Source: Aegilops tauschii subsp. strangulata (Eukaryota > Streptophyta > Magnoliopsida > Poales > Poaceae). From it: a DNA stretch of 64,000 nt. A model generated the notes under the pieces. It did not search any database and was not told the DNA's origin. It saw only the letters and a program-made list of their open reading frames with translations. The position numbers and the translations under genes are program-made. The DNA lies in contig NC_053040.3 of the NCBI RefSeq assembly GCF_002575655.3, positions 149,793,148-149,857,147 of the forward strand, in the 5' to 3' direction. Positions 53,935 through 64,000 of this stretch are shown in pieces; positions within the stretch are counted from its first letter, which is position 1; the number at the start of each line of letters is the position of its first letter.

Positions 53935-54240
53935 CTGAAGAAGAGGGGTGGAGGAGAAAGCTTCAATGTGCGCGAGGACGAGCTGTTGTGCGATCCATGG
54001 TTGGCCACTAGTCTCGGTCCGATTCATGACACGGAGCAAAAGGGCACAACGTTTTGGGCCAACATTCACACATGGTTTCATGAACAAAAGCATTCCGCGC
54101 CCTACTCTGACACGATCATCCGCAACCGTGAATCAAAGTCCCTCAACCATTGATTGTACACCATCCAAGAGGCCGTTTTGAAGTATTGGAACCACTTGAA
54201 GCATCTCATCGCACGGTGGCCTAGTGGTGTGCAAATCACC
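53935..54240 (+). pseudogene. PIF/Harbinger ORF1-type Myb/SANT fragment, N-terminal part
   Basis: The frame reads ESFNVREDELLCDPWLATSL, then TEQKGTTFWANIHTWFHEQK and, across a stop (NH then TGA near 54151), YTIQEAVLKYWNHLKHLIA. This is the SANT/trihelix-like pattern of the DNA-binding ORF1 protein of PIF/Harbinger transposons and related plant proteins. It is truncated and interrupted. No DDE transposase is nearby. Confidence 0.6.
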
Positions 54241-54279
54241 GAGCAAATAAGTTCATTTGGCCGAATATGTTTACTTCCG

Positions 54280-54395
54280 TAGCCGGATATGCATAGTTTT
54301 GTCGATCATCGGATATGCATACTTTTGTTGGTCACTTGCCGGATGTGCATAATTTTGTTGATCACTTGCCGAATATGCGTAGTCGTTAACAATGT
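54280..54395. repeat. Short tandem repeat, about 33-bp unit
   Basis: About four copies of GCCGGATATGCATAGTTTTG-TTGATCACTT-type units. Just downstream, a 55-bp block with ACCATTAGATCAATCTAGGG occurs twice (about 54491 and 54543). Confidence 0.75.
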
Positions 54396-54789
54396 TTTGT
54401 TTTGTAACCTTCTCATGCGTGTACGGTGTTAAGAAGTTGGAGAAGAAAAACTTCACCATCATGCGTTGTTGGTTGAAATTGAATGGGCAACCATTAGATC
54501 AATCTAGGGATGACATTTTAATTGCTTAAATTATTATACATACCATTAGATCAATCTAGGGATGATAGTTTAATTGCGATGCATATTTTAGGACGAAATA
54601 ATGCTAAACATGATTAATGATGGTCAAGAGCCTTTAAATTTTGACTTGGGGATACTAATTCCTCCTTGTTTGAAGCCGGGCAAACATCATGTGCTAAAAA
54701 GAAGAATATAGACAAGCCTAGAGCTCCATCATTCACAACTTTAAATATGTGTTGTTGGTTGGGCACAAGCATCGATCCTATACGTCAAA

Positions 54790-55243
54790 CTGAGCAAAAC
54801 GATGTCAAATATTGGTGAAAGCCATAAACTCTACCATGACCAAAAGCACTATGTGAAGTTGCACCCTATCCATAGAGACCACAATGAGGACTCTCTCCAA
54901 CATAGATTGTCCACCATCCAAGAGAACGTTAGCAAGTTTGTTGGTTTCTCCAAGAAAAGTGGTTGGCCAGAACAAAAGTGGCGTTGGATTACAAAGTCAT
55001 GCAACTTTGGTGGCGAGTTTCTACCAACAAACTGAGAAGAAGCCTTTCACTTTGTCCCATTGTTTGTTGAAATTGAATGGAAAAGCAAAGTGGCAAACTG
55101 TTGTTAATGAGCTCCACAATGGCACTAAGAAGTTGAATAAAAATGATGGCACTAGCTCCAATCAATTGCTTGCATTGAATGACGACAAAAATGTGGATGG
55201 GCGGACATACAAGCCACACTGCCAAAGAGGAACCGACAAATGA
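54790..55243 (+). pseudogene. PIF/Harbinger ORF1-type fragment, second copy with C-terminal part
   Basis: Pieces read LQHRLSTIQENVSKF, equivalent to the YTIQEAV segment of the previous fragment. A frame change is followed by FTLSHCLLKLNGKAKWQTVVNELHNG and a basic tail, as in the NAM-associated C-terminal domain. Frame changes and the repeat of the helix segment show two partial copies with about 550 bp of non-coding repeats between them. Confidence 0.55.
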
Positions 55244-55769
55244 TGGGAAACAAGTGGAGGAGAGAGAGGCAAGAAAAATGTTCACTGGAACATAAGAGGA
55301 GTAGATCCGAAGAACCTTCGGAGATATTCTTAGTTTTGGTCCTTTCATCTCCATTATCATCTCATCCTTCACTATTGTAAGAGGAGTTTCAAGTTGTGAG
55401 AACAAGTTGTAACTCTATCCATACTCATTTGGAGATCAAAGCTATTTGAATTATCCATTTCATCTTATTGTGGACCTTCACGGTATTATCGGTATGGTTT
55501 TCATTGGTTTAATCTCTGGTGTGATTGGTTTCTCGCTTATGATGTGTGAGTAATTCCTCCTAGGTGTGGGAGATTTCGGTAAGGGGTAAGATTCATTTGT
55601 GCTTGGTCTATATGACGTCATTTGTGTTTGTAGTCTTATAATCTGTCTAGTAAGTTGTTATACTGGGGTGAACCCTATGTGTGTTGTCCAATTTAAGGGC
55701 CCATGCAACATGATCTCAAGAATTACATAGGTAACACATTATTTTGGAAATCTGCGAGCTCTAACGTGA
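55244..55769. other. Unassigned sequence left of element G
   Basis: AT-rich, no ORF of note and no recognised repeat end. CGTGA (55765-55769) would be the TSD of element G, but its partner is lost. Confidence 0.4.
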
Positions 55770-57340
55770 TGCTACTTCTTAAGCTTGCGTAGGTTTTTCC
55801 TTGAAGAGGAAAGGGTGATGCAACAAAGTAGGGATAAGTATTTCCCTCAGTTTGAGAACCAAGGTATCAATCCAGAAGGAGGTACAAGCAAGTCTCCAAT
55901 CTATGCACCTGTACAAACAATCAAACACTTGCACTCAACGCGATAAAGGGGTGTCAATCCCTTCGCGGTCACTTGCAAGGATGAGATCTGATAAAGATAT
56001 ATATGAAAGATTACTAAAACGTAAAACAAAATAAAAACAAATAAATTGCAGCAAGGTATTTTTGGGTTTTTTGGTTTATAGATATGGAAATATATGGTGG
56101 AAAATAGACCCGCGGGTCATAGGTTTCACTAGAGGCTTCTCTCTTGAAAGAAAACATACGGTGGGTGAACAAATTACTGTCGAGCAATTGATAGAAAAGC
56201 GCAAAGTTATGACGATATCCAAGGCAATGATTATGAATATAGGCATCACGTCCGTGTCAAGTAGACCGAAACGATTCTGCATCTACTACTATTACTCCGC
56301 ACATCAACCGCTAGCCAGCATGCATCTAGAGTATTAAGTTCATAAGAACGGAGTAACGCCTTAAGTAAGATGACATGATGTAGAGGGATAAACTCAAGCA
56401 ATATGATGAAAATGCCATCTTTTTACCCTTGATGGCAACAATACAATACGTGCCTCGCTACCCCTACTATTTCACTTGGTGAGGACACCGCAAGATCGAA
56501 CCCAAAACTAAGCACCTCTCCCATTGCAAGAAGAACCAATCTAGTTGGCCAAACCAAACCGATAATTCGAAGAGAAATACAAAGATATCAAATCATGCAT
56601 ATAAGAATTCAGAGAAGGTTCAAAAAATATTCATACATAATCTGATCATAAATCCACAATTCATCGGATCTCGACAAACACACCGCAGAAGAATATTACA
56701 TCAGATAGATCTCCAAGAACATTGTATATATTGAAGATCAAAGAGAGAGAATAAGCCATCTAGCTACTAGCTATGGACCCGTAGGTCTGAGGTAAACTAC
56801 TCACACTTCATCGGAAGGGCAATAGAGTTGATGTAGAAGCCCTCCATGATCGAATCCCCCTCCGGCAGGATGCCGAAAAAGGCCCCTAGATGGGATCTCA
56901 TGGGTACAGAAGGTTATAGTGGCGAAAAAGTATTTTGGTAGACACTTCTGGTTGTTTGAGAATATTTCTGAATTTATAGGCCAAGAATTAGGGTTGGAGG
57001 AGCTCCGAGGGGCTCACAAGCCCTCAGGGCGCCCCCTAGGGTGCGCCCCTAAGGCTTGTGGCCTCCTCGGGACTCCTCTGACTTCATCTCCAAGTCCTAC
57101 GTGTGTCTTCTGGTCCAAGAAAAATCATCGCAAAAGTTTTATTCCGTTTGGACTCCGTTTGATATTCCTTTTCTGTAAAACTCAAGAACAAGGAAAAACA
57201 GAAATTGGCACTAGGCTCTAGGTTAATAGGTTAGTCCCAAAAATAATATAAATATCATATTAATGCATATAAAACATCCAAAACAGACAATATAATAGCA
57301 TGAAACAATAAAAAATTATAGATATGTTGGAGACGTATCA
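55770..57340 (-). mobile_element. 3' LTR of minus-strand Gypsy element G
   Basis: On the minus strand it starts TGATACGTCTCCAAC (57340) and ends GAAGTAGCA (55770), 1571 bp. It is the same family as the solo LTR at 2617-4146 but clearly diverged. The PPT sequence AAGCTTGGGGATGCT adjoins on the right, so this is the 3' LTR. Its GC-rich hairpin has changed arms, CACAAGCC (57015-57022) / GGCTTGTG (57053-57060). Confidence 0.93.
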
Positions 57341-59475
57341 AGCATCCCCAAGCTTATTTCCTACTCGTCCTCAACTAGGTAAATGATAAAAACAGAATTT
57401 TTGATGTGGAATGCTACCTAACATATTTATCCATGTAATTTTCTTTACTGTGGCATGAATATTCAGATCCATAAGATTCAAAACAAAAGTTTAATATTGA
57501 CATAAAACAATAATACTTCAAGCATACTAATAAAGCAATCGTGTCTTCCCAAAATAACATGGCCAAAGAAATTTATCCTTACAAAATCATATAGTCTGTC
57601 TATGCTCCATCTTCATCACATAAAGTATTAAATCATGCACAACCCCGATGACAAGCCAAATAATTGTTTCATACTTTTTATATTCTCAAACTTTTTCAAC
57701 TTTCACGCAATGCATGAGCGTGAGCCATGGATATAGCACTATATGTGGAATAGAATATGGTGGTTGTGCAGAAGACCAAAAGAAGGAGATAGTCTCACAT
57801 CAACTAGGCGTATCAATGGGCTATGAAAATGCCCATCAATAGATATCAATGTGAGTGAGTAGGGATTGCCATGCAACGGATGCACTAGAGCTATAAGTGT
57901 ATGAAAGCTCAAAAAGAAACTAATTGCGTGTGCATCCAACTTGCTTGCTCACGAAGACCTAGGGCAATTTGAGGAAGCTCATCATTGGAATATACAAGCC
58001 AAGTTCGATAACGAAAAATTCCCACTAGTATATGAAAGTGACAAAATAGGAGACTCTTCATGAAGATCATGGTGCTACTTTGAAGCACAAGTGTGGTAAA
58101 AGGATAGTAGCATTGTCCCTTCTCTCTTTTCTCTCATTTTTTTTTATTTCGGGCTCTTTGGCCTCTCTTTTTTGTTTTGGCTTCTTTTGGCCTCTTTTAT
58201 TTTTTGTAAAGTCCGGAGGCTCATCCCAACTTGTGAGGGAATCATACTTCCATCATCCTTTCCTCACATGGGACAATGCTCTAATAATGATGATCATCAC
58301 ACTTTTATTTACTTACAACTCAAGAACTACAATGATTCTAGAACAAAATATGAGTATATGAATGCCTCATGCATATGAAAACAATATGGCAATGATGGTG
58401 CGTGTCATAATAAACGGAACGGTGGAAGTTGCATGGCAATATATCTCGGAATGGCTATGGAAATGTCATGATAGGTAGGTATGGTGGCTGTTTTTAGGAA
58501 GGGTATATGGTGGGTGTAATGCACCGGCGAAAGTTGCCCGGTACTAGAGAGGCTAGCAATGGTGGAAGGGTGAGAGTGCGTATAATCCATGGACTCAACA
58601 TTAGTCATGAAGAACTCACATACTTATTGCAAAAGTCTATTAGCTATCGAAACAAAGTACTACATGCATGCTCCTAGGGGGATAGATTGGTAGGAAAATA
58701 TCATCGCTCGTCCCCGACCGCCACTCATAAGGAAGACAATCAATCAATAAATCATGCTCTGACTTCATCACATAACGGTTCACCATACGTGCATGCTACG
58801 GGAATCACAAACTTTAACACAAGTATTTCTACCAATCCACAATTACTCACTAGCATTACTCTAATATCACCATCTTTATATCTCAAAACAATATGCAAGT
58901 AATCAAACTTCTCATAGTATTCAACGCTCTTATATGAAAGTTTTTATTTTATCCCTCTTGGATGCCCATCATATTAGGACTAAATTAATAACCTAAGCAA
59001 ATTACCATGCTGTTTAGAGACTCTCAAGATAATATAAGTGAAACATGAGAGTTCAACAATTTCTATAAAATAAAGCCACCGCCGTGCTCTAAAAAGATAT
59101 AAGTGAAGCACTAGAGCAAATTGCCTAGCTCAAAAGATATAAGTGAAGCACACAGAGTATTATAATAAATCACGATTCATGCGTGTCCCTCTCAAAAGGT
59201 GTGTATAGCAAGGATGATTGTGGCAAACTAAAAAGCAAAGACTCATATCATACAAGACGCTCCAAGCAAAACACATATCATGTGGTGAATAAAAATATAG
59301 CCTCAAGTAAATTTACCGATGGATTGAAGAGGAGAGGGGATGCCCCGGATGGCATCCCCAAGCTTAGATGCTTGGTTGTCCTTGAATATTACCTTGGGGT
59401 GCCTTGGGCATCCCCAAGCTTAGGCTCTTGCCATTCCTTATTCCTTATTCTTTTTACTCCTCGGCCCCTTCGTCA
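57341..59475 (-). mobile_element. 3' internal non-coding region of element G (truncated)
   Basis: Reverse-strand counterpart of 4800-7041 in element A: PPT, then CATATAGTGCTATGTCCATGGCTCA-like text, purine tracts and the AAGCTTGGGGATGCC repeats (59345-59430). No coding frame. It ends near 59475, where CT-rich sequence of element H begins, so the 5' part of G is missing. Confidence 0.85.
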
Positions 59476-61879
59476 CTCTGGTAAGGAATCTTGACGTAGG
59501 TGTTTCGACTACTCCTCTTCCCCTTAATTTTTTTTAGGATCACGCAGTTAGTTTTCGTTCATTGCGATGTCAACTCTTTTCATCTGGCGCACTCTTTTGG
59601 AGTCATTCGATCCTCATCATCTTTTACGAGATCAATCCTCAGTTCATTCTCAACGATGTTGTTTCCCCGTATGAAGTTGTCTTTCTTTTCCCACCCACCC
59701 ACCCTTTTTCTTCTTGGAGCCGGAGTCCGTAATCGAGTATCCATCCTACTTGTGCAAAGCCTTTGCATTCTTTCCTCAATTATTTCAACCGGTGCTTTTC
59801 TCTCTTCAAGTTATTCGTCGGTTCCCCGTTCCAAGTTGCCTTTGTTTTTCCCGCCCTCCCACCCTTTTTCTTCCCGGAGTCTGAACCTCTATTCGATCAT
59901 CAATTTCATTCGTGCGGAACCTCTTCAGTCTTTCCTCAATTGTCTCAACCGGTGAATTCTCGTCTAGTTAATCGTTGTTCGTCTCGCTTTTCTTTCCGGT
60001 GGATCCAATTCAAGTTTTTTTTGTGGTTGATCATATTCTTTTCCTCGACTCTAGTGCTTCCCCTTGCCCGTTCGCCTCTCGCCAGTTTATCGTCCCGGAG
60101 TGTTGAAGACATCTCAGAAGATTCATGGTTGCCTTCAATTATTTCAAGGTTGTCACCTCATTCAAGTCTTTCAGTTGTTCCGGTGCGTCATCTATATCTC
60201 AACTGATCCTTTCCAAACGGTGTTCCTTTTCAGTGGGCCCTAACCCACAGGTTTATTCCTAGGACCTTACCTGACTCTTCTATTTTTCCCGGAGTTATTC
60301 TCAAATCCTATTCAAAATTTGACGTAAGTATGAATTTCATCAGTCAGATGCTTTTCCAAGATTGATTTCAAATCATTTTCATTGTTGGCTCAACCTCTTC
60401 GCTTTCATTCTCCCGAAGTATCTCAACAATTTTGGGTGTTGTTCCTCGTCGTCATTCTCAACATTTGAAGACCGAAGAAGAGTTTTCCTCTAAATCTTGT
60501 CTGTTCTCTCGGAGATTTGTGGTGCTAGCTTGATGTTATCCTCTCAAATTGTTTCCAATCGTGCGATTCCATCCTTACCCATCCAGAGTATTTCAGGAAT
60601 TGTTTTCCGTTTCCATTATACGGAGGTCATCATGTCGGAATATTTATTCGTTCCAAGTTTTCAGCTTCGTTCGTTCCCATATTTGTACCGGTGCTTCGTT
60701 CAAGCATGCTTTAATCAGCTCACGATCTCTTCGTTCTCTTGCATCTTGATTCACTCAAGTATCTTCGTGCGTCTGTAATGCTTTCCGGAGAGTCATTCTC
60801 TTTTCGTCATCAGCTTCAATTCTCACGGTGGTTCGTTCAAGAATTCCTCTTCCTTTATTATCATATCAGTTCATTCGTTTTTTCCAGCCCTACCGGTGGT
60901 TCATGAAGACCTTCCCAAGTTTTGCGCTATATCTCCCCTTAATCTTTTCCAACGCGAATAAGTAGTATGCAAATCCATTGTTTCTCATCAATTTAGTTGG
61001 TGGAGGATAAGCATAACATAATTCCTATTCTTCTTTCATCAAGTGGTTTAATCTCTTCTTTTCGGAGTTTGTTCTTCATATCACATTCTCGGTTCTAAGT
61101 TGTTCATCTTTTCTTTTCCGGAGTTCCAAGTTTTTCTAGCTTCTCTCGTCGCAAACTTATTCTTTTCATCCTTCAATTCTATCTCACCATCCTTTCGTTA
61201 CCGGAGTTCTTCATGGTGGTTCGTAAGGATTTAATTCATTCCTCAAGTGTTTATCAAGATTCTTGTTGGAGGAGCTCAAGTATCTTCTCCTCTTGCGTCT
61301 CGAAGTGCAATTAATTCTCCATATTCTTTGAAGTGGAGTTTTGCATTTCTTCGTCCTTCTCAGCTATTCAATCATTTTTGTTTGTGGCCGGTTTTTCACC
61401 CCATAATTTTGAGATGTTTTCCATAAGCCCACAACAAGCTTATTCTTTTGTTGTTGATTTTCTCAACAACTCCGTTCAATCCTTCCCTCTAAGGATTCTT
61501 TCAAATTCATTCGTGGTGGAAGTTGTCATTTTCTTCTCCGTTCTTTTCATTCAACTATTTCAATTCTTCCGGAGGCGTTGTGTTGTCCCTCTCGTCAAGT
61601 ATCGTTCCATCTTGTCAAGTTCATGTTCTATTCCATTCCATGTTCAACCGGGGTGCTATCCCAATTCCTTCGTTATTATTCCTTTTCTATTTTCTTCTAA
61701 CCGGAGTGGTTTCAGACCCTATCTTGTTTCTTGAGCTTTTCATTCTCGTCATAAAACACCGTCCTCTCTTCTACCTGAGTGTTCTCAACTTTGTTCATCC
61801 TCTCTCTTGCATTCTTATTTCACCTCATCCTCTTTTCTTCGGTCTCGTTCCTAAGATCTCGGGACGAGATCTCTTGTTA
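59476..61879 (+). mobile_element. CT-rich 3' internal region of Gypsy element H
   Basis: 2.4 kb of pyrimidine-rich DNA with a loose period of roughly 60-80 bp, each unit holding a CCGG[AT]G[TG]T word and TTCATTC/TCAAGT blocks. The overlapping ORFs (up to 196 codons) are Ser/Phe-rich products of composition and are not genes. It leads directly into a PPT and LTR, so it is the 3' non-coding part of the element. The 5' side is truncated against element G. Confidence 0.75.
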
Positions 61880-61891
61880 GTGGAGGAGAGT
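61880..61891 (+). other. Polypurine tract of element H
   Basis: GTGGAGGAGAGT immediately precedes the LTR start TGTAACGCCCCG. Confidence 0.85.
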
Positions 61892-62373
61892 TGTAACGCC
61901 CCGAGCCCGATGCGCCAGGTGTCTTCCAGTTATTCGCCGTCGTTGCCATGTCATTCGCTTGTGTGTTGCATCTTGCCATGTCATCATGTGCATTGCATCA
62001 GCATGTTTTTCAAAACTTGCATCCGTCTGGGTCTCCCAGTTCCTTCCGTTGTCCGTTTCGGCACCCGACACTCTCACATGCACCCGTTGCACCTTCTAGA
62101 CCTTGTTTCGTGAGCGGGAGAAAAACATTCTCGGAATGGGCCGAGATTTGTCGAATGGCCTTGGTACATCACCGGTAGGCCGCTTGTCAAATTTCGTTCC
62201 ATTTGGAGGTCGTTTGATACCCCAACGGTTAACCGCGTTAACCGAAACCCCTCCTTCTCTTTGCAGCCCAGCACCCCTCCTCAACAGCCCACTAGCCCAT
62301 CTAGCCCTCTCCATGCTCTTCGTCATTGGATCACGATCGTGTGGGTGAACCGCACCTCATTTGGCCTCCCCTT
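61892..62373 (+). mobile_element. Partial 3' LTR of Gypsy element H
   Basis: Starts TGTAACGCCCCGAGCCCGATG, a start I recall from a common Triticeae Gypsy LTR. Homology to that type continues to CGCACCTCATTTGG near 62366. It then switches to minus-strand gag of element I, so the LTR is truncated at about 62373. Confidence 0.75.
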
Positions 62374-63662
62374 AACTTTACTAAACAAGGAATCAATAGA
62401 AGAAACACCAATCATTTTAAGATCTTCATCACTTTTGCAAGAATAATCACTAGAAAAAGCTTTTTCTAAAAATTCTCTTTTAGCTCTAAGCATAGCAGTT
62501 CTTTTCTTACTTTCATCCATAGAAACATAAAGAGATTTAATTGATTCATCAACTTTAGGCACAAAAATTTTCATCTTGAGATTTTCCACATCATGAGCAA
62601 TTCTATCAACACTTCTAGACAAATCATCAATCTTGTTCAACTTTTCTTCTATGGAAGTGTTGAAATCTTTTTGTGTGTTGATAAATTCTTTAATATTATT
62701 CTCAAGATCAGAGGTGTTCCTATTATTATTGTAAGGTTGATTTCCATAGGAATTACCATAATTATTAGAGGAATTGGTAGGAAAAGGCCTAGGAGTAAAA
62801 TTTCCTCTATAAGCATTGTTGTTGAAATTATTGCGAGAGACAAAATTCACATCAATGGCATCATTATTTTGCTCAATCAAAGTAGACAAAGGCATATCAT
62901 TAAAATCAATAGGAGCACTTTTACTAGCAACCAATTTCATAAGAGCATCAACTTTGTTACTCAAAGAAGAAATTTCTTCAACCGAATTAACTTTTTTACT
63001 AGTAGGAGCCCTTTCGATATGCCATTGTGAATAATTTGCCATGATATTATCAAGAAATTTGGCGGCTTCACCCAAAGTAAATTCCATAAAAGTTCCACCC
63101 GCGGCGGAATCTAAAAGATTACGAGAAACAAAATTCAACCCCGCATAAAAAATTTGTATGATCATGCAAAGATTTAACCCATGAGTTGGGCAATTCCTTA
63201 GCATCATTTTCATCCTTTCCCAAGATTGCGCAACATGCTCATGTTCAAGTTGCTTGAAATTCATGATCTGGGTTCTAAGGGAAATAATTTTTGCGGGCGG
63301 AAAATACTTAGTGATAAAAGCATCTTTGCACTTGTTCCAAGAATCGATACTATTACAAGGCAAAGAAGAGAACCAAATTTTTGCAGAATCACGCAAAGAG
63401 AACGGAAATAATTTCATCTTGACCACATCATTGTCCACATCTTTTTTCTTTTGCATATTGCATAATCCATGAAGGTATTAAGATGGGACGCGGCATCCTC
63501 ATTAGGAGTACCGGAAAATTGGTCTTTCATAACAAGATTCAGCAAAGCAGTATTAATATCACAAGTCTCCGCACTAGTGGCGGGAGGAGCAAGCGGAGTG
63601 CCAATAAAATCATTGTTGTTGGTATTTGAGAAATCACATAATTTGGTGTTCTCTTGAGTCAT
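62374..63662 (-). pseudogene. Gag of Athila-like Gypsy element I, truncated and frameshifted
   Basis: Read on the minus strand from MTQENTKLCDF (start 63662). The frame breaks near 63455-63470 and resumes as a 377-codon open frame (63456-62323). Retrotrans_gag features follow: FSLRDSAKIWFSSLP, DAFITKYFPPAK, LRTQIMNFKQLEHE and SWERMKMMLRNCPTHGL. Then come an Asn-rich region (YGNSYGNQPYNNN) and a coiled-coil-like stretch (IEEKLNKIDDLSRSVDR). After SLFSKVKG the frame runs into LTR sequence of element H and stops, so the C-terminus and protease are lost. Confidence 0.85.
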
Positions 63663-63850
63663 GATGACCACACAATAAGATTGCACTCAAAAACAGATCT
63701 GGCAAGAAAACGGCGAATGAAAAAAGAGAGGCGAATAAAATGACAAATTTTTGTGAAGTGGGGGAGAGGAAAACAAGAGGCAAATGGCAAATAATGTAAA
63801 TTGCAAGGAGATGAGATTTTTGATTAGGAACCTGGTTATGTTGAAGATCC

Positions 63851-63868
63851 TCCCCGGCAACGGCGCCA
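63851..63868 (-). other. Primer-binding site of element I (tRNA-Asp)
   Basis: The reverse complement is TGGCGCCGTTGCCGGGGA, identical to the PBS of element B, lying 12 bases inside the LTR end. Confidence 0.9.
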
Positions 63869-63880
63869 TAAATTCTTCCT

Positions 63881-64000
63881 TGATGGTAGCTGGAACTACG
63901 TCGGTATTTCCCCGGAGAGGGAGGGATGATGTAGCACAGCGACGGAAGGTATTTCCCTCAGTTATGAAACCAAGGTATCAAACCAGTAGGAAAACCAAGC
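63881..64000 (-). mobile_element. End of the 5' LTR of element I (continues beyond window)
   Basis: On the minus strand the LTR ends ...CAGCTACCATCA before the spacer and PBS. The landmarks GATACCTTGGTTTCATAACTG and GAGGGAAATACC parallel the LTR end of element G but are clearly diverged, so I is a different family member. The remainder lies outside the window. Confidence 0.85.

Noticed and set aside
59500..62113. Series of 66-196-codon ORFs
   Set aside because: All fall in the CT-rich tract of element H and are Ser/Phe/Leu-rich by composition.
1..64000. CRISPR arrays, bacterial operons, rRNA or phage features
   Set aside because: Nothing of the kind is present; repeat structure and gene content are those of a plant nuclear genome.

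Overview
The window looks like intergenic DNA of a Triticeae grass (wheat, Aegilops or a close relative). It is built mostly of nested LTR retrotransposons: Angela/WIS/BARE-group Copia elements, whose LTRs start TGTTGGAAATATGCCCTAGAGG or TGAAGTAAATATGCCC, and Athila-like Gypsy elements, whose LTRs start TGATACGTCT and whose primer-binding sites match tRNA-Asp. Family names are from memory. Element boundaries, target-site duplications (TSDs) and broken frames were read from the sequence. No intact ordinary protein-coding host gene is visible.

Layout. 1-8555: Gypsy element A (left LTR cut by the window edge), carrying a solo LTR at 2617-4146 with a perfect CTCAC TSD. 8556-9177: fragment of a CACTA-transposon ORF into which A and the next element inserted. 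9178-14628: Gypsy element B (5' LTR, gag-protease ORF, Athila-ORF1-like ORF), cut off in mid-ORF and joined in frame to the pol gene of Copia element C (14629-35615). The 3' LTR of C is split by two later insertions of its own family: D (17103-25824, TSD CACTC, nearly intact gag-pol) and E (26544-35136, TSD GCCCC, wrecked gag-pol). C itself sits in the last 50 bp of the 5' LTR of a fourth Copia element, F (35616-41625). All four Copia elements share one orientation.

41626-55769 is a lower-copy island. It holds unassigned sequence, a 982-bp tandem duplication carrying an RNase H-like gene fragment, tRNA-derived SINE heads, a TIR transposon with a broken ORF, a TSD-flanked retroposon and PIF/Harbinger ORF1 fragments. 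Its most interesting part is 48.4-50.4 kb: a site II / TATA / telo-box promoter followed by box C/D snoRNA genes. One of these is recognisable as U14 from both of its 18S-complementary domains; the others are candidates with C and D boxes and flanking stems. This fits a plant polycistronic snoRNA cluster and is the only place where a functional host gene is likely.

55770-64000 returns to Gypsy material: the 3' LTR and 3' internal region of a minus-strand Sabrina/Wham-like element (G), the CT-rich 3' end and partial LTR of a plus-strand element (H, LTR starting TGTAACGCCCCG), and the gag, PBS and 5' LTR end of a minus-strand Athila-like element (I) that runs off the right edge.

How the parts work together: D encodes a nearly complete Copia machinery (one nonsense codon and an altered integrase catalytic Asp). 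E has equally young LTRs but a ruined gag-pol, so it was probably copied in trans. The Gypsy LTRs share a GC-rich hairpin whose arms covary between families. Mismatch counts are by eye and approximate.
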